This document shows, in pieces, positions 21,566 through 31,390 of a stretch of DNA of 64,000 bases. Both the position numbers and the translations under genes were made by a program. The notes under the pieces were generated by a model. That model saw only the letters and a list, made by a program, of their open reading frames with translations. It did not search any database and had not been told where the DNA came from. This DNA is from an uncultured Flavobacteriales bacterium (GTDB lineage: Bacteria > Bacteroidota > Bacteroidia > Flavobacteriales > Crocinitomicaceae): NCBI GenBank assembly GCA_946482515.1, contig CAMLRS010000002.1, positions 341,057-405,056 on the forward strand, written 5' to 3'. Within the stretch, counting starts at the first letter, position 1; every line of letters starts with the position of its first letter.

Positions 21566-21586
21566 TCTCCCGATAGTTATCGGGAG
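21566..21586 (-). promoter_or_regulatory. Perfect 10-bp palindrome in the rpsN-rpsH spacer
   Basis: TCTCCCGATA/TATCGGGAGA around a 2-base centre, 4 bases after the rpsN stop and 37 bases before the rpsH ATG. No T-run follows on the minus strand. The CCCGAT/ATCGGG core is shared with a second palindrome at 53963-53984 and may belong to a dispersed repeat family. Confidence 0.5.
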
Positions 21587-21590
21587 ACTT

Positions 21591-21860
21591 TTACCAACTT
21601 GCTTTTTTAACTCCCGGGATCTTTCCTGCCAGGGCCATTTCACGGAAAGTTACACGTGAAAGACCGAACTGACGCATGTATCCGCGAGGACGACCTGTGA
21701 GACCGCAACGGTTGTGCACACGAACTTTAGAAGAGTTCGCTGGCAATTGCTGCAGTTTGTCCCATTCGCCGGCAGCTTTCAACTCAGCGCGTTTCGCTGC
21801 GTATTTCTCTACCAGTTTTTCTCTTTTGCGCTCACGCGCTTTCATTGACTCCTTAGCCAT
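21591..21860 (-). CDS. rpsN: 30S ribosomal protein S14 (long, zinc-free form)
   Basis: An 89-residue S14 in the 30S head. It is the long C-minus type: the [28 protein letters not shown] region has one Cys instead of the CxxC pairs of zinc S14. It begins [31 protein letters not shown] and ends PGVKKASW. It follows rplE by 6 bases. Confidence 0.98.
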   Translation of the reverse strand: MAKESMKARERKREKLVEKYAAKRAELKAAGEWDKLQQLPANSSKVRVHNRCGLTGRPRGYMRQFGLSRVTFREMALAGKIPGVKKASW

Positions 21861-21866
21861 CTCTAC

Positions 21867-22418
21867 TTATTTTTTAATGAATGGGAAACCAAATGCGTCG
21901 AGCAAAGCTTTTCCTTCTTCATCGCTGTCTGCTGATGTAACGAATGTGATGTCCATACCCATGATACGGCTCACTTTGTCGATATCGATCTCCGGGAAGA
22001 TGATGTGTTCCTTCACACCGAGGTTGAAGTTTCCACGACCGTCGAAACCTTTCGGGTTGATTCCACGGAAGTCACGTGTACGTGGCAAAGCGATGGAAAT
22101 GAAACGGTCCAGGAAGTCGTACATCTTATCTCCGCGAAGCGTAACTTTCGTACCGATCGGCATTCCTTTACGCAGTTTGAAGTTCGAAACGTCTTTCTTA
22201 GAGTTTGTTGAGATAGCTTTCTGACCTGCGATACGCGAAACGTCAGCGATAGCGTTCTCAATGATTTTCTTATCAGCAACCGCATCACCCAATCCCTGGC
22301 TGATGACGATTTTCTGCAATCTAGGCACACGCATTACTGTCTTGTACCCAAATTTCTCAGTAAGCGCAGGAATGATCTCTGCTCTGTACTGGTCTTTCAG
22401 TCTTGGTGAATAACTCAT
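21867..22418 (-). CDS. rplE: 50S ribosomal protein L5
   Basis: Binds 5S rRNA and touches the P-site tRNA. 183 residues with [21 protein letters not shown] and the [24 protein letters not shown] and [24 protein letters not shown] signatures. Its ATG overlaps the rplX stop by 4 bases (ATGA), a coupled pair. It is one of the few genes here with a purine-rich GGAGAGGAG stretch before the start. Confidence 0.98.
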   Translation of the reverse strand: MSYSPRLKDQYRAEIIPALTEKFGYKTVMRVPRLQKIVISQGLGDAVADKKIIENAIADVSRIAGQKAISTNSKKDVSNFKLRKGMPIGTKVTLRGDKMYDFLDRFISIALPRTRDFRGINPKGFDGRGNFNLGVKEHIIFPEIDIDKVSRIMGMDITFVTSADSDEEGKALLDAFGFPFIKK

Positions 22419-22735
22419 GACTTGATCTCCTCTCCTGATTTTTTAGAGTAACGTACTGATTTTCCTTTGGCATCAGTCTTACGACCAACGCGGGAAGCTT
22501 GTCCTTTTACCACTACCATCAGGTTGGAGATATGAATTCCTCCTTCCTTGTCAACGATCCCTCCGTTTGGCTCAGAAGCACTAGGCTTCGTATGGCGCTT
22601 AACGATGTTCACTCCGCTAACGGTAGCACGTTCTTTCTTTCTATCAATCGTCAGGACAGTTCCTTCCTTCCCTCTTGACTCACCGCTCAATACTTTAACA
22701 GTGTCGCCGATTTTAATGTGTAATTTCTTCTGCAT
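22415..22735 (-). CDS. rplX: 50S ribosomal protein L24
   Basis: Assembly-initiating 50S protein near the tunnel exit. 106 residues from the ATG at 22735 ([18 protein letters not shown]); the GTG one codon upstream is a poorer start. The KOW motif ([22 protein letters not shown]) and [28 protein letters not shown] are present. It overlaps rplE by 4 bases. Confidence 0.97.
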   Translation of the reverse strand: MQKKLHIKIGDTVKVLSGESRGKEGTVLTIDRKKERATVSGVNIVKRHTKPSASEPNGGIVDKEGGIHISNLMVVVKGQASRVGRKTDAKGKSVRYSKKSGEEIKS

Positions 22736-22746
22736 CACTACTGGTA

Positions 22747-23115
22747 TTAAAGTACTTCGGGTGCGAGGGAAACAATCTTCATGTAATTGTTCTCACGCAG
22801 CTCACGAGCTACAGGTCCAAAAATACGGGTTCCTCTCATTTCCCCCGCCTGATTCAAGATAACGCACGCGTTATCATCGAAACGAATGTAAGAACCGTCA
22901 GGGCGGCGAACCTCCTTGCGTGTTCTTACAACAACCGCCTTGGCTACCGACCCTTTTTTAACGGCACCAGAGGGCATTGCGCTCTTAACAGCAACGACAA
23001 TCTTGTCCCCAACAGAGGCATAGCGACGTTTTGTACCACCCAATACGCGGATGCACAGTACTTCTTTCGCTCCAGAGTTGTCAGCTACTGCAAGTCTTGA
23101 TTCTTGTTGTATCAT
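22747..23115 (-). CDS. rplN: 50S ribosomal protein L14
   Basis: Forms an intersubunit bridge and binds the silencing factor RsfS in other bacteria. Exactly 122 residues, the canonical size. It begins [27 protein letters not shown] and ends [19 protein letters not shown]. It lies 12 bases after rpsQ. Confidence 0.98.
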   Translation of the reverse strand: MIQQESRLAVADNSGAKEVLCIRVLGGTKRRYASVGDKIVVAVKSAMPSGAVKKGSVAKAVVVRTRKEVRRPDGSYIRFDDNACVILNQAGEMRGTRIFGPVARELRENNYMKIVSLAPEVL

Positions 23116-23127
23116 TGCAACTAATTA

Positions 23128-23388
23128 TTATTTAGCTCTTTCAATTACTTCTACTAACCTCCAGTTCTTGTTCTTAGACAAAGGACGGGTCTCCATGATC
23201 TTAACGGTATCACCGATATGGCAATCGTTATTTTCGTCGTGGGCGACAAATTTAGTAGTTTTTTTCACGAACTTACCATATTTCGGGTGCTTAACTTTAC
23301 GTTCAACCGCTACAACGATGGATTTCTGCATCTTGTCGCTGGTTACCACCCCGATACGCTCTTTTCTTAAATTACGCTTTTCTTCCAT
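23128..23388 (-). CDS. rpsQ: 30S ribosomal protein S17
   Basis: An OB-fold primary rRNA-binding protein. 86 residues: [40 protein letters not shown] is the conserved core, followed by [29 protein letters not shown]. Order rpmC-rpsQ-rplN is standard. Confidence 0.98.
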   Translation of the reverse strand: MEEKRNLRKERIGVVTSDKMQKSIVVAVERKVKHPKYGKFVKKTTKFVAHDENNDCHIGDTVKIMETRPLSKNKNWRLVEVIERAK

Positions 23389-23415
23389 TTCAAGCTTTTT
23401 TAATGACCCAAGCGA

Positions 23416-23610
23416 TTAAGCCTGGTTGTCACGTTTTTGTAATTCAGTCTTCAGTCGTGCGATGGAACGGCGTGTGTCACGAATCTGGATCGGGTTTTCC
23501 ATTGGTGTTACCGAATGTCCGATTTTCATTTTCATGAGTGTTTCTGTTGCCGTTTCGATGCGCTTTTTCAGATCTTCTACTGAAAGCTTACTAATTTCCT
23601 GTTGTTTCAT
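23416..23610 (-). CDS. rpmC: 50S ribosomal protein L29
   Basis: A 64-residue helical protein next to the tunnel exit, part of the docking site for SRP and trigger factor. It begins MKQQEISKLSVEDLKKRIE and has the conserved IRDTRRSIARLKTELQKR. It follows rplP by 8 bases. Confidence 0.97.
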   Translation of the reverse strand: MKQQEISKLSVEDLKKRIETATETLMKMKIGHSVTPMENPIQIRDTRRSIARLKTELQKRDNQA

Positions 23611-23618
23611 CGCTTCAA

Positions 23619-24047
23619 TTATTTTCCTGGTACAACATAATCGTTACGCACGATGAACTTACATTTCACCGGCAGCTTCTGTGCAGCCAGACGAAGTGCT
23701 TCTTTTGCAACTTCATAAGGAACACCGTCTGCTTCAAACATGATACGGCCAGGACGTACAACTGCCACCCAGTGGCTAGGAGCACCTTTACCTTTACCCA
23801 TACGTACTTCAGCAGGCTTGGATGTGATTGGCTTGTCTGGGAAAATACGGATCCACACCTGTCCTTCACGTTTCATGTAACGGGTTACAGCGATACGTGA
23901 AGCTTCAATCTGGCGTGATGTAATCCATCCCGGCTCCAGGGTTTTGAGTCCGAAAGAACCGAAAGCGATAGTGGAGCCACGTTGTGCTTCACCGCGGTTA
24001 CGGCCTTTTTGTACTCTTCTGAATTTGGTTCTCTTTGGAGATAACAT
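23619..24047 (-). CDS. rplP: 50S ribosomal protein L16
   Basis: Positions A-site tRNA at the peptidyl transferase centre. 142 residues: [24 protein letters not shown], the [47 protein letters not shown] core and the [11 protein letters not shown] end. Located between rpsC and rpmC as expected. Confidence 0.98.
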   Translation of the reverse strand: MLSPKRTKFRRVQKGRNRGEAQRGSTIAFGSFGLKTLEPGWITSRQIEASRIAVTRYMKREGQVWIRIFPDKPITSKPAEVRMGKGKGAPSHWVAVVRPGRIMFEADGVPYEVAKEALRLAAQKLPVKCKFIVRNDYVVPGK

Positions 24048-24071
24048 CTTTCAAAATTTTAATGTGTGAAC

Positions 24072-24845
24072 TTACTTTTTCTTGTTACGGTTGTCTCCAC
24101 GACCTCCGCCGCGGTTGTCTTTTCCACCTGGACGACGGTTTCCGCGATCGCCTCTGTCACCAGAAGGACCACCTTTAGCAGCCTGAGCAGCCATACCAAC
24201 GTTTGGAGAAAGATCACGACGACCGTAAACTTCACCTTTACAGATCCATACTTTGATACCGATCAGACCGTATGTAGTGAGTGCCTCACCTACTGCGTAA
24301 TCGATATCAGCTCTGAACGTATGTAACGGAGTACGTCCATCTTTGTACATCTCTGAACGTGCCATTTCAGCACCATTCAGACGACCTGAGATTTTAATCT
24401 TGATACCTTCAGCTCCCATTCGCATGGTAGAACCGATAGCCATCTTGATTGCGCGACGGAATGAAATACGTGCTTCGAGCTGACGAGCGATACCATCGGC
24501 AACGAGGCGTGCATCCAGTTCAGGACGTTTTACCTCGAAGATGTTGATCTGGATCTCTTTCTTCGTCAGTTTTTTCAGCTCTTCTTTCAGCTTGTCGACT
24601 TCCTGACCACCTTTACCGATGATCACACCCGGACGAGCCGTGTTGATCGTTACGGTAACGAGCTTGAGGGTGCGCTCGATGATGATCTTTGCAATGCTCG
24701 CTCTTGACAAACGTGCATTCAGATACTTGCGGATCTGATCGTCCTCAACGATCTTGTCGCGGTAGTTGTCGCCACCATACCAGTTAGACTCCCATCCGTG
24801 GATGAAACCGAGTCTGTTTCCAATTGGATTCGTTTTTTGTCCCAT
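24072..24845 (-). CDS. rpsC: 30S ribosomal protein S3 with Gly/Arg-rich tail
   Basis: Part of the mRNA entry tunnel, with helicase-like activity towards mRNA structure. 257 residues. The KH domain ([22 protein letters not shown]) and C-terminal core ([20 protein letters not shown]..., GVKVWI-like [15 protein letters not shown]) are intact. After residue 220 or so there is a repetitive RG/DRG/GGRGD tail ending in a Lys run, longer than in E. coli S3 (233 residues). Such basic disordered tails may contact rRNA or mRNA. Confidence 0.98.
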   Translation of the reverse strand: MGQKTNPIGNRLGFIHGWESNWYGGDNYRDKIVEDDQIRKYLNARLSRASIAKIIIERTLKLVTVTINTARPGVIIGKGGQEVDKLKEELKKLTKKEIQINIFEVKRPELDARLVADGIARQLEARISFRRAIKMAIGSTMRMGAEGIKIKISGRLNGAEMARSEMYKDGRTPLHTFRADIDYAVGEALTTYGLIGIKVWICKGEVYGRRDLSPNVGMAAQAAKGGPSGDRGDRGNRRPGGKDNRGGGRGDNRNKKK

Positions 24846-24854
24846 TTCTACTGA

Positions 24855-25247
24855 TTATTTAGCGTCTACAACGACAGTTACGTGATTTGATCTTTTTCTA
24901 ACGCGGTAAGCACGTCCTTGCGGTGCAGTCTGGATACGCTTAAGCATACCTGCTGAACCTACTTCGATTGTTTTTACCACCAGATTCTGGTCTTCAATGC
25001 TCTTGCCTTCGTTTTTCGCTTCCCAGTTTGCGATAGCGGAACGAACGAGTTTAGCAAGGCTTGTAGATGCATCCTTTGCATTGTGTTGCAGTATGTTCAG
25101 AGCTTTGTTCACTTCAACGCCACGTACGAGGTCTGCAACGAGTCTCATTTTACGCGGTGAAATCGAAGAGTTGTTCAAACGTGCGATCGCCGTTTGTGCC
25201 TTCTCCGCTTTCAGCTGTTCTGCTCTTAATTTTTTTCTAGCGCCCAT
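24855..25247 (-). CDS. rplV: 50S ribosomal protein L22
   Basis: Its long beta hairpin lines the exit tunnel, a macrolide resistance site in other species. 130 residues with ARLNNSSISPRKMRLVADLVRGVEVNKALNIL and the tunnel hairpin around KRIQTAPQGRAYRVRKRSNHVTVVV. The N-terminus is about 15 residues longer than in E. coli. Confidence 0.98.
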   Translation of the reverse strand: MGARKKLRAEQLKAEKAQTAIARLNNSSISPRKMRLVADLVRGVEVNKALNILQHNAKDASTSLAKLVRSAIANWEAKNEGKSIEDQNLVVKTIEVGSAGMLKRIQTAPQGRAYRVRKRSNHVTVVVDAK

Positions 25248-25261
25248 GTCACTTGAATTTT

Positions 25262-25540
25262 TTATCTTTTCTTATCCTTTTTGTTACCACCATGACCACG
25301 GAAGTTACGCGTTGGGGAGAATTCACCCAGTTTGTGACCTACCATGTTCTCTGTAACATACACAGGAATAAACTTATTCCCGTTGTGTACAGCAAACGTC
25401 AACCCGACAAAGTCCGGTGTGATTGTGGAAGCACGTGACCATGTTTTGATCACAGATTTGCTACCGTTTGCTTGTGCGTCATCCACGCGCTTTGCGAGCT
25501 TATAGTGAACGAACGGCGGTTTTTTCAACGAACGACTCAT
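25262..25540 (-). CDS. rpsS: 30S ribosomal protein S19
   Basis: A head protein partnering S13. 92 residues: [15 protein letters not shown]..., [53 protein letters not shown]. Three bases separate it from rplB. Confidence 0.98.
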   Translation of the reverse strand: MSRSLKKPPFVHYKLAKRVDDAQANGSKSVIKTWSRASTITPDFVGLTFAVHNGNKFIPVYVTENMVGHKLGEFSPTRNFRGHGGNKKDKKR

Positions 25541-25543
25541 ACC

Positions 25544-26371
25544 TTATTTCTTTCTTCTTTCGATGATGAACTTATTAGAATACTTCTTCTTGGAACGTGT
25601 CTTGTATCCTTTAGCAGGCATACCATTACGTGAGCGAGGCAAACCTCCGGCGTTACGGCCTTCACCACCACCCATCGGGTGATCTACCGGGTTCATTACC
25701 ACACCACGTACACGTGGACGACGTCCCAACCAGCGGGAGCGACCTGCTTTCCCTGATACAACCAGTGAGTGTTCTCCGTTGGAGACAGCACCGATAGTTG
25801 CCATACAGGTTACCAGGATCATACGCGTCTCGCCGGAAGGCATTTTGATGATCGCGTAACGACCATCACGAGCGTTGAGCTGTGCATAAGTACCGGCTCC
25901 ACGAGCGATCGCACCACCTTTTCCAGGGTGCAATTCGATGTTGTGGATTACCGTACCAAGTGGCACATCGGATAAGAACATTGCATTACCAACGTTCGGA
26001 GTTGCGGTTTTACCAGCGACTACTGTATCACCTACTTTCAATCCTTCCGGTGCGATCATGTATCGTTTCTCACCATCAGCATAAAAAAGAAGCGCGATAC
26101 GTGCAGTACGGTTCGGATCGTACTCGATTGTCTTCACGGTCGCAGGCACATCGTGCTTGTCGCGCTTGAAATCGATGATACGGTACTTCTGCTTGTGTCC
26201 GCCACCCATGTAACGCATGGTCATGCGACCATCGTTATTTCGACCTCCAGACTTTCCTATGCTTCCGGTTACGAGGCTCTTTTCAGGAACGTTCGTTGTA
26301 ACCTCAGAATAGGTGCTGTTGATCTTGTGTCTTTGCCCTGGAGTTGTAGGCTGAAATTTTCTAAGACCCAT
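25544..26371 (-). CDS. rplB: 50S ribosomal protein L2
   Basis: Needed for subunit association and the peptidyl transferase centre. 275 residues, canonical. [31 protein letters not shown] at the N-terminal OB domain and the catalytic-centre loop [21 protein letters not shown] are present, with the conserved His in [11 protein letters not shown]. Confidence 0.98.
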   Translation of the reverse strand: MGLRKFQPTTPGQRHKINSTYSEVTTNVPEKSLVTGSIGKSGGRNNDGRMTMRYMGGGHKQKYRIIDFKRDKHDVPATVKTIEYDPNRTARIALLFYADGEKRYMIAPEGLKVGDTVVAGKTATPNVGNAMFLSDVPLGTVIHNIELHPGKGGAIARGAGTYAQLNARDGRYAIIKMPSGETRMILVTCMATIGAVSNGEHSLVVSGKAGRSRWLGRRPRVRGVVMNPVDHPMGGGEGRNAGGLPRSRNGMPAKGYKTRSKKKYSNKFIIERRKK

Positions 26372-26382
26372 CAGTTTCTTAC

Positions 26383-26679
26383 TTAAAAGTTATTAAACAA
26401 TTCGATCGTTTCTCCTTCGGCAACCGTAACGATGGCTTTTTTCCATACTTTGCTAGGTTGCTCAACGATACCTCTATTCGTATATTTTGTAGAGGATTTA
26501 CCACCGCCATAAGTGAGTGTACGAACGTTCACTACGTGTACGTTGAACATCTTTTCGACGGCTTTCTTGATTTCAAGCTTATTAGCCTTTCTATCTACAG
26601 CGAAAGTGAAGTTGTTACCGGCTTCGGCAGCAGCAGTCGCTTTCTCAGTGATGATTGGCTTTTTGATAATACTGTTCAT
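26383..26679 (-). CDS. rplW: 50S ribosomal protein L23
   Basis: Docking site for trigger factor and SRP at the tunnel exit. 98 residues: [52 protein letters not shown] is the family core. Six bases lie between it and rplD. Confidence 0.97.
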   Translation of the reverse strand: MNSIIKKPIITEKATAAAEAGNNFTFAVDRKANKLEIKKAVEKMFNVHVVNVRTLTYGGGKSSTKYTNRGIVEQPSKVWKKAIVTVAEGETIELFNNF

Positions 26680-26685
26680 TGCAAA

Positions 26686-27312
26686 TTAGTTTAGAATCTT
26701 TTCGATTACTTCAATTGAACTTTCAGTAAGGACCAGTTTCTTCGCGTTCAATACATCGTATGTATTTACGGATTCTGCAGGTACTACTTTCACACGTTGC
26801 AGGTTGCGTGCAGACAGGTAAACGTTATCGTTTGCCGATCCCACGATCATCAACACCTTCTCGTTTGCCAGGTTCAGGCTTGAAAGCACCGATTTGAATT
26901 CTGCTGTCTTTGGTGTTGCAAGGGCTACATCTTCCAGAATTACGATTGAATCCATTTTCGCTTTGTATGCAAATGCAGACTTACGCGCCAAACGCTTCAA
27001 TTTCACATTCAGTTTGAAGTGGTAGTTACGCGGACGTGGTCCGAAGATACGGCCACCGCCTACACGTGTTCCGGACTTAACGCTACCGGCACGTGCACCA
27101 CCTGTTCCTTTTTGCTTCTTTAATTTTCTGGTAGATCCAGCTACTTCAGCTCTCTCCTTTGATTTGTGCGTTCCCTGACGACGATTGGCCAGGTGCTGCT
27201 TTACATCGAGGTAGATTGCATGATCATTCGGCTCAATTCCGAAGATCTCATCCGACAAGGTTACTTTTTTGGAAGTAGCCTTTCCTTTGCTGTCTATTAC
27301 TTTAACTTCCAT
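26686..27312 (-). CDS. rplD: 50S ribosomal protein L4
   Basis: Lines the exit tunnel. In E. coli L4 also represses the S10 operon by binding its leader. 208 residues, with the tunnel extension (RQGTHKSKERAEVAGSTRKLKKQKGTGGARAGSVKSGTRVGGGRIFGPRPRNYHF) and the C-terminal Rossmann-like half. Its ATG shares one base with the rplC stop (TAATG), so the two are translationally coupled. Confidence 0.98.
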   Translation of the reverse strand: MEVKVIDSKGKATSKKVTLSDEIFGIEPNDHAIYLDVKQHLANRRQGTHKSKERAEVAGSTRKLKKQKGTGGARAGSVKSGTRVGGGRIFGPRPRNYHFKLNVKLKRLARKSAFAYKAKMDSIVILEDVALATPKTAEFKSVLSSLNLANEKVLMIVGSANDNVYLSARNLQRVKVVPAESVNTYDVLNAKKLVLTESSIEVIEKILN

Positions 27313-27929
27313 TATTTCTCGATTGTTACGGTTGAACCTTTAGGTCCCGGGATGGAACCTTTTACGACGATCAGGTTTTTGTCTGTCAGAACGCGGAGAA
27401 CCTGAAGGTTTTCCATTTTCACACGCTTGTTACCTGTCTGTCCTGCCATGCGCATTCCTTTGAATACACGTGCCGGGTAAGAACATGCTCCGATTGAACC
27501 CGGTGCACGCAGACGGTTATGCTGACCGTGTGTAGCCTGACCTACTCCACCAAATCCGTGACGCTTCACAACACCCTGGAAACCTTTTCCTTTGGATGTT
27601 CCTACTACGCCAACGTATTCGCCTTCTTCGAACAACTCTACGTTAACAATATCTCCAAGAGCGAGTGGGTTCTCAAAGCCTTTGAACTCTACCAATTTGC
27701 TTTTTGGTGTTGTGTTGGCTTTTTTGAAGTGACCTTTCAGCGCGTTCGGAGTGTTTTTCTCCTTACGCTCGCCGAATCCGAGCTGTACAGCCTCGTACCC
27801 GTCTTTCTCTTGTGTTTTCACCTGTGTTACGACACAAGGACCAGCTTCTATTACTGTGCATGGTGTTGCCTTACCCTCGGCACTGTAGACGCTAGTCATT
27901 CCGATTTTTCTACCAATAATTCCTGGCAT
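27312..27929 (-). CDS. rplC: 50S ribosomal protein L3
   Basis: Early-assembly 50S protein reaching the peptidyl transferase centre. 205 residues. It starts [31 protein letters not shown] and has the central signature [55 protein letters not shown]. It is preceded by the largest hairpin of the operon (27972-28006). Confidence 0.98.
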   Translation of the reverse strand: MPGIIGRKIGMTSVYSAEGKATPCTVIEAGPCVVTQVKTQEKDGYEAVQLGFGERKEKNTPNALKGHFKKANTTPKSKLVEFKGFENPLALGDIVNVELFEEGEYVGVVGTSKGKGFQGVVKRHGFGGVGQATHGQHNRLRAPGSIGACSYPARVFKGMRMAGQTGNKRVKMENLQVLRVLTDKNLIVVKGSIPGPKGSTVTIEK

Positions 27930-27971
27930 ACTTTACTTATTTATTATTTAAACAATAAAAGGATGTAAGAG

Positions 27972-28006
27972 CCCCGTAGTGAAAGTGCAAGCACTCTACT
28001 ACGGGG
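27972..28006 (-). promoter_or_regulatory. Strong hairpin in the rpsJ-rplC spacer
   Basis: Perfect 9-bp outer stem CCCCGTAGT/ACTACGGGG with a further inner stem (AAAGTGC/GCACTCT, one mismatch), almost 35 bases of continuous structure. It begins 8 bases after the rpsJ stop and ends 42 bases before the rplC ATG. The downstream mRNA reads CTCTTACATCC, so there is no T-run. It may be an autoregulatory target, a processing site or an attenuator between S10 and the rest of the operon. Confidence 0.6.
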
Positions 28007-28014
28007 AATTATCA

Positions 28015-28320
28015 TCACACTTTGATTTCTACATCAACTCCGCTAGGAAGCTCCAAACGCATCAGGGCATCAACAGTCTTCGAAGAAGAGCTGTAGATAT
28101 CCAGCAAACGCTTATAAGAACACAGTTCGAACTGCTCACGCGCTTTCTTGTTTACGTGTGGTGAACGAAGTACTGTGTAGATACGCTTGTGTGTAGGAAG
28201 TGGAATTGGACCACTTACCACTGCGCCAGTAGCTTTTACGGTTTTAACGATTTTCTCAGCCGACTTATCAACCAGGTTATGGTCGTACGACTTCAATTTG
28301 ATTCTGATTTTCTGACTCAT
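28015..28320 (-). CDS. rpsJ: 30S ribosomal protein S10
   Basis: A head protein and, with NusB, a transcription antitermination factor (NusE). 101 residues: [96 protein letters not shown] matches the family end to end. Here it directly follows fusA, so the str and S10 operons are joined, with no tuf gene between them. Confidence 0.98.
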   Translation of the reverse strand: MSQKIRIKLKSYDHNLVDKSAEKIVKTVKATGAVVSGPIPLPTHKRIYTVLRSPHVNKKAREQFELCSYKRLLDIYSSSSKTVDALMRLELPSGVDVEIKV

Positions 28321-28331
28321 GACCTTATGAA

Positions 28332-30434
28332 TTAAGCGGAAACTTTTCCATTAGCTTTAATAACTTCGTCTGCTACGTTCTTAGGAGCCTCAGCGAAGTG
28401 TGAGAATTCCATAGAAGATGTTGCACGACCTGAAGACATCGTACGCAATTGTGTTACGTAACCGAACATTTCAGAAAGAGGAACGTCAGCTTTTACAACT
28501 TTAGATCCGTTCTTATCATCCATTCCGCGTACAACTGCACGACGACGGTTAAGGTCACCTACGATATCACCCATGTTTTCTTCCGGAGTAACCACTTCAA
28601 TTTTCATAATTGGCTCCAAAAGGATAGGACGACATTTTTTCAATGCTTCACGGTAAGCCATTTTCGCTGCCAATTCGAATGACAGTGAATCTGAATCGAC
28701 CGCGTGGAAAGATCCGTCGATCAGCTCTACTTTCATAGCCTCAACAGGGAATCCTGCGAGTACACCGTTTTTCATGGAGTCTTTGAAACCTTTCTCAACG
28801 GATGGGATAAATTCACGTGGAATGTTACCACCTTTGATAGAGTTCACGAACTCAAGACCTGTTTTCTCCTGGTTGTCCTGTGGAGAAATCTTCACGTAGA
28901 TATCGGCAAATTTACCGCGACCACCTGACTGTTTCTTGTAAACTTCACGGTGCTCAACAGGAGCTGTAATATCTTCACGGTAAGAAACCTGAGGAGCTCC
29001 CTGGTTTACTTCCACTTTGAATTCACGCTTCAAACGGTCAACAATGATATCGAGGTGAAGCTCACCCATACCGCTGATGATTGTTTGTCCTGTTTCTTCG
29101 TCAGTGTTTACACGGAACGTCGGATCTTCTTCAGCAAGCTTGGAAAGACCAACTCCCAGTTTATCCTGGTCAGCCTGAGTTTTAGGCTCAATAGCGATAC
29201 CGATCACCGGCTCAGGGAAGTTCATTGATTCGAGCACGATTGGGTGCTTTTCGTCGCAAAGTGTATCTCCTGTACGGATGTCTTTAAATCCTACTACCGC
29301 ACCGATATCTCCTGCTCCAAGCTCCTCGATAGAGTTCTGCTTGTTTGCGTGCATCTGGAAGATGCGGGAAATACGCTCTTTGCTATCTGTACGTGTGTTG
29401 TAAACGTACGAACCAGCAGGAAGAACTCCTGAGTAAGCACGGATAAAGCACAAACGACCAACAAACGGGTCAGTAGCGATTTTAAATGCCAATGCAGCAA
29501 AAGGCTCATCGAAAGCAGGCTTGCGAATTACTTCTTCGTCTGTCTTAGGGTTGATACCTGTGATACCTTCAACATCCAGCGGGGAAGGAAGAATTTCCAT
29601 CACCATGTCAAGCATAGCCTGAACACCTTTGTTTTTGAAGGAAGAACCGCACATCATCGGAACAACTTTTCCGGAGATGGTAGCCTGACGCAATGCATCG
29701 AGGATCTCGCGCTCTGTCAAAGAGTTTTCATCTTCGAAGAATTTCTCCATCAGGTTTTCGTCGAATTCAGCAACTGCCTCAAGCAATTCGCTTCTCAGAC
29801 GACGTGCTTCGTCGATAATGTCAGCAGGAATTTCAACTTCCTGGAATGTCATCCCCTGGTCAGCATCGTTCCAAACAACACCTTTCCAGTTAATAAGGTC
29901 AACAACTCCTTTGAAGTTATCTTCGTCACCGATGTTGATCTGCAATGGCAACGCGTGGCTACCCAGCATTTCTTTCACCTGACGGCAAACGTTCAGGAAG
30001 TCAGCTCCCTGACGGTCCATTTTGTTTACGAAACCGATACGTGGTACGTTGTAGTTGTTCGCAAGTCTCCAGTTTGTCTCAGACTGCGGCTCAACACCGT
30101 CAACTGCTGAGAAAAGGAATACCAGACCATCGAGTACACGCAAAGAACGGTTCACCTCAACTGTAAAGTCAACGTGTCCCGGGGTATCGATAATGTTGAT
30201 GTGGTATTTCTGACCACGGTAGTTCCAGTTTACTGTTGTAGCAGCGGAAGTAATGGTAATACCACGCTCCTGCTCTTGCTCCATCCAGTCCATAGTTGCA
30301 CCACCGTCGTGTACCTCACCAATTTTGTGGTTTACACCAGAGTAGTAAAGAATACGCTCTGTAGTTGTCGTCTTACCGGCATCAATGTGAGCGGCAATAC
30401 CAATGTTTCTTGTGAATTTAAGATCTCTTGCCAT
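28332..30434 (-). CDS. fusA: Elongation factor G
   Basis: Ribosomal translocase GTPase, 700 residues in five domains. G-domain motifs: [15 protein letters not shown] (G1), [10 protein letters not shown] (G2), DTPGHVDFT (G3), NKMDRQGAD (G4). Domain IV is followed by the conserved C-terminal [29 protein letters not shown]. It lies between rpsG (3-base gap) and rpsJ. The tuf gene that follows fusA in many phyla is missing, as is usual for Bacteroidota. Confidence 0.98.
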   Translation of the reverse strand: MARDLKFTRNIGIAAHIDAGKTTTTERILYYSGVNHKIGEVHDGGATMDWMEQEQERGITITSAATTVNWNYRGQKYHINIIDTPGHVDFTVEVNRSLRVLDGLVFLFSAVDGVEPQSETNWRLANNYNVPRIGFVNKMDRQGADFLNVCRQVKEMLGSHALPLQINIGDEDNFKGVVDLINWKGVVWNDADQGMTFQEVEIPADIIDEARRLRSELLEAVAEFDENLMEKFFEDENSLTEREILDALRQATISGKVVPMMCGSSFKNKGVQAMLDMVMEILPSPLDVEGITGINPKTDEEVIRKPAFDEPFAALAFKIATDPFVGRLCFIRAYSGVLPAGSYVYNTRTDSKERISRIFQMHANKQNSIEELGAGDIGAVVGFKDIRTGDTLCDEKHPIVLESMNFPEPVIGIAIEPKTQADQDKLGVGLSKLAEEDPTFRVNTDEETGQTIISGMGELHLDIIVDRLKREFKVEVNQGAPQVSYREDITAPVEHREVYKKQSGGRGKFADIYVKISPQDNQEKTGLEFVNSIKGGNIPREFIPSVEKGFKDSMKNGVLAGFPVEAMKVELIDGSFHAVDSDSLSFELAAKMAYREALKKCRPILLEPIMKIEVVTPEENMGDIVGDLNRRRAVVRGMDDKNGSKVVKADVPLSEMFGYVTQLRTMSSGRATSSMEFSHFAEAPKNVADEVIKANGKVSA

Positions 30435-30437
30435 GTC

Positions 30438-30908
30438 TTAGAATCTGAAATGTGAGAATGCTTTGTTAGCCTCAGCCATACGAAGAGTATCTTCTTTCTT
30501 TTTGAAAGCAGCACCTTCTTCTTTGGATGCAGCGATGATCTCAGAAGCCAGTTTACCAGCCATTGATTTTTCGTTACGCTTACGAGCGTATCCGATCATC
30601 CACTTCATTGCCAGGGATTGCTTACGGCCCTCACGAACAGGAGTTGGGATCTGGAAAGTAGCACCACCAACACGACGGGAGCGAACCTCCACGCTTGGTG
30701 TTACGTTTTCCAACGCTTTTTTAAATACTTCCAGGCTATCCTGGTCTTCTACTTTTTTGTCTACGATTTCCAATGCATCGTAGAAGATTTTAAACGCCAG
30801 TGTCTTTTTACCGGAGTACATCAGGTTGTTCACGAATTTCGTTACGACTACATCGTTGAATTTCGGATCCGGCAGAATGGCAATCTTTTTCGCTTTTCTT
30901 CTTCTCAT
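30438..30908 (-). CDS. rpsG: 30S ribosomal protein S7
   Basis: Nucleates assembly of the 30S head and contacts E-site tRNA. 156 residues: [38 protein letters not shown] and the C-terminal arm region [44 protein letters not shown]. It precedes fusA by 3 bases. Confidence 0.98.
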   Translation of the reverse strand: MRRRKAKKIAILPDPKFNDVVVTKFVNNLMYSGKKTLAFKIFYDALEIVDKKVEDQDSLEVFKKALENVTPSVEVRSRRVGGATFQIPTPVREGRKQSLAMKWMIGYARKRNEKSMAGKLASEIIAASKEEGAAFKKKEDTLRMAEANKAFSHFRF

Positions 30909-30924
30909 CGTTTAAAAGCTTTAA

Positions 30925-31305
30925 TTATTTCTTAGCCTTAGGTCGTTTTGTTCCATACTTCGAACGGCGCTGAGAACGACCCTCAACACCTGCAGTATCT
31001 TCAGCACCACGTACAATGTGGTAACGTACACCCGGAAGGTCTTTTACCCTTCCACCGCGTACAAGAACTAAAGAGTGCTCTTGTAAGTTATGACCTTCTC
31101 CTCCGATGTATGCGTTCACCTCTTTTCCGTTGGTCAAACGCACACGCGCTACTTTACGCATCGCTGAGTTCGGCTTTTTAGGTGTAGTGGTGTACACACG
31201 TACACATACTCCTTTGCGCTGCGGACAAGAATCCAAAGCCGCTGACTTGGATTTCCGTACTACCGCAGTCCTTCCCTTGCGAACTAATTGCTGTATAGTT
31301 GGCAT
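30925..31305 (-). CDS. rpsL: 30S ribosomal protein S12
   Basis: A decoding-centre protein and first gene of the super-operon. 126 residues: [12 protein letters not shown]..., [32 protein letters not shown]. The streptomycin-contact lysines 43 (in [10 protein letters not shown]) and 88 (in GGRVKDLPG) are the wild-type residues, so the sequence shows no streptomycin-resistance allele. A strong promoter and a short 5' hairpin precede it. Confidence 0.98.
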   Translation of the reverse strand: MPTIQQLVRKGRTAVVRKSKSAALDSCPQRKGVCVRVYTTTPKKPNSAMRKVARVRLTNGKEVNAYIGGEGHNLQEHSLVLVRGGRVKDLPGVRYHIVRGAEDTAGVEGRSQRRSKYGTKRPKAKK

Positions 31306-31337
31306 ACAGTACTCAAATTTTAGTTAATAAATAAATG

Positions 31338-31356
31338 CCTCAAACACACTTTGAGG
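31338..31356 (-). promoter_or_regulatory. 5' stem-loop of the rpsL operon mRNA
   Basis: A perfect 7-bp stem CCTCAAA/TTTGAGG with a 5-base loop. It lies just downstream of the -7 box, so it would be almost at the 5' end of the transcript, 32 bases before the rpsL ATG. Terminal stem-loops of this sort often protect mRNA from decay; that role is inferred. Confidence 0.5.
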
Positions 31357-31360
31357 GGTG

Positions 31361-31390
31361 CAAAGATAGCTAAAGATTCTTAGAATACAA
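31361..31390 (-). promoter_or_regulatory. Promoter of the ribosomal super-operon
   Basis: TATCTTTG (31368-31361) with a TTG (31390-31388) exactly 19 bases upstream, matching the Bacteroidota -33/-7 consensus and spacing. It is the best promoter in the window and drives rpsL to rplQ, about 17.4 kb. Confidence 0.8.
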
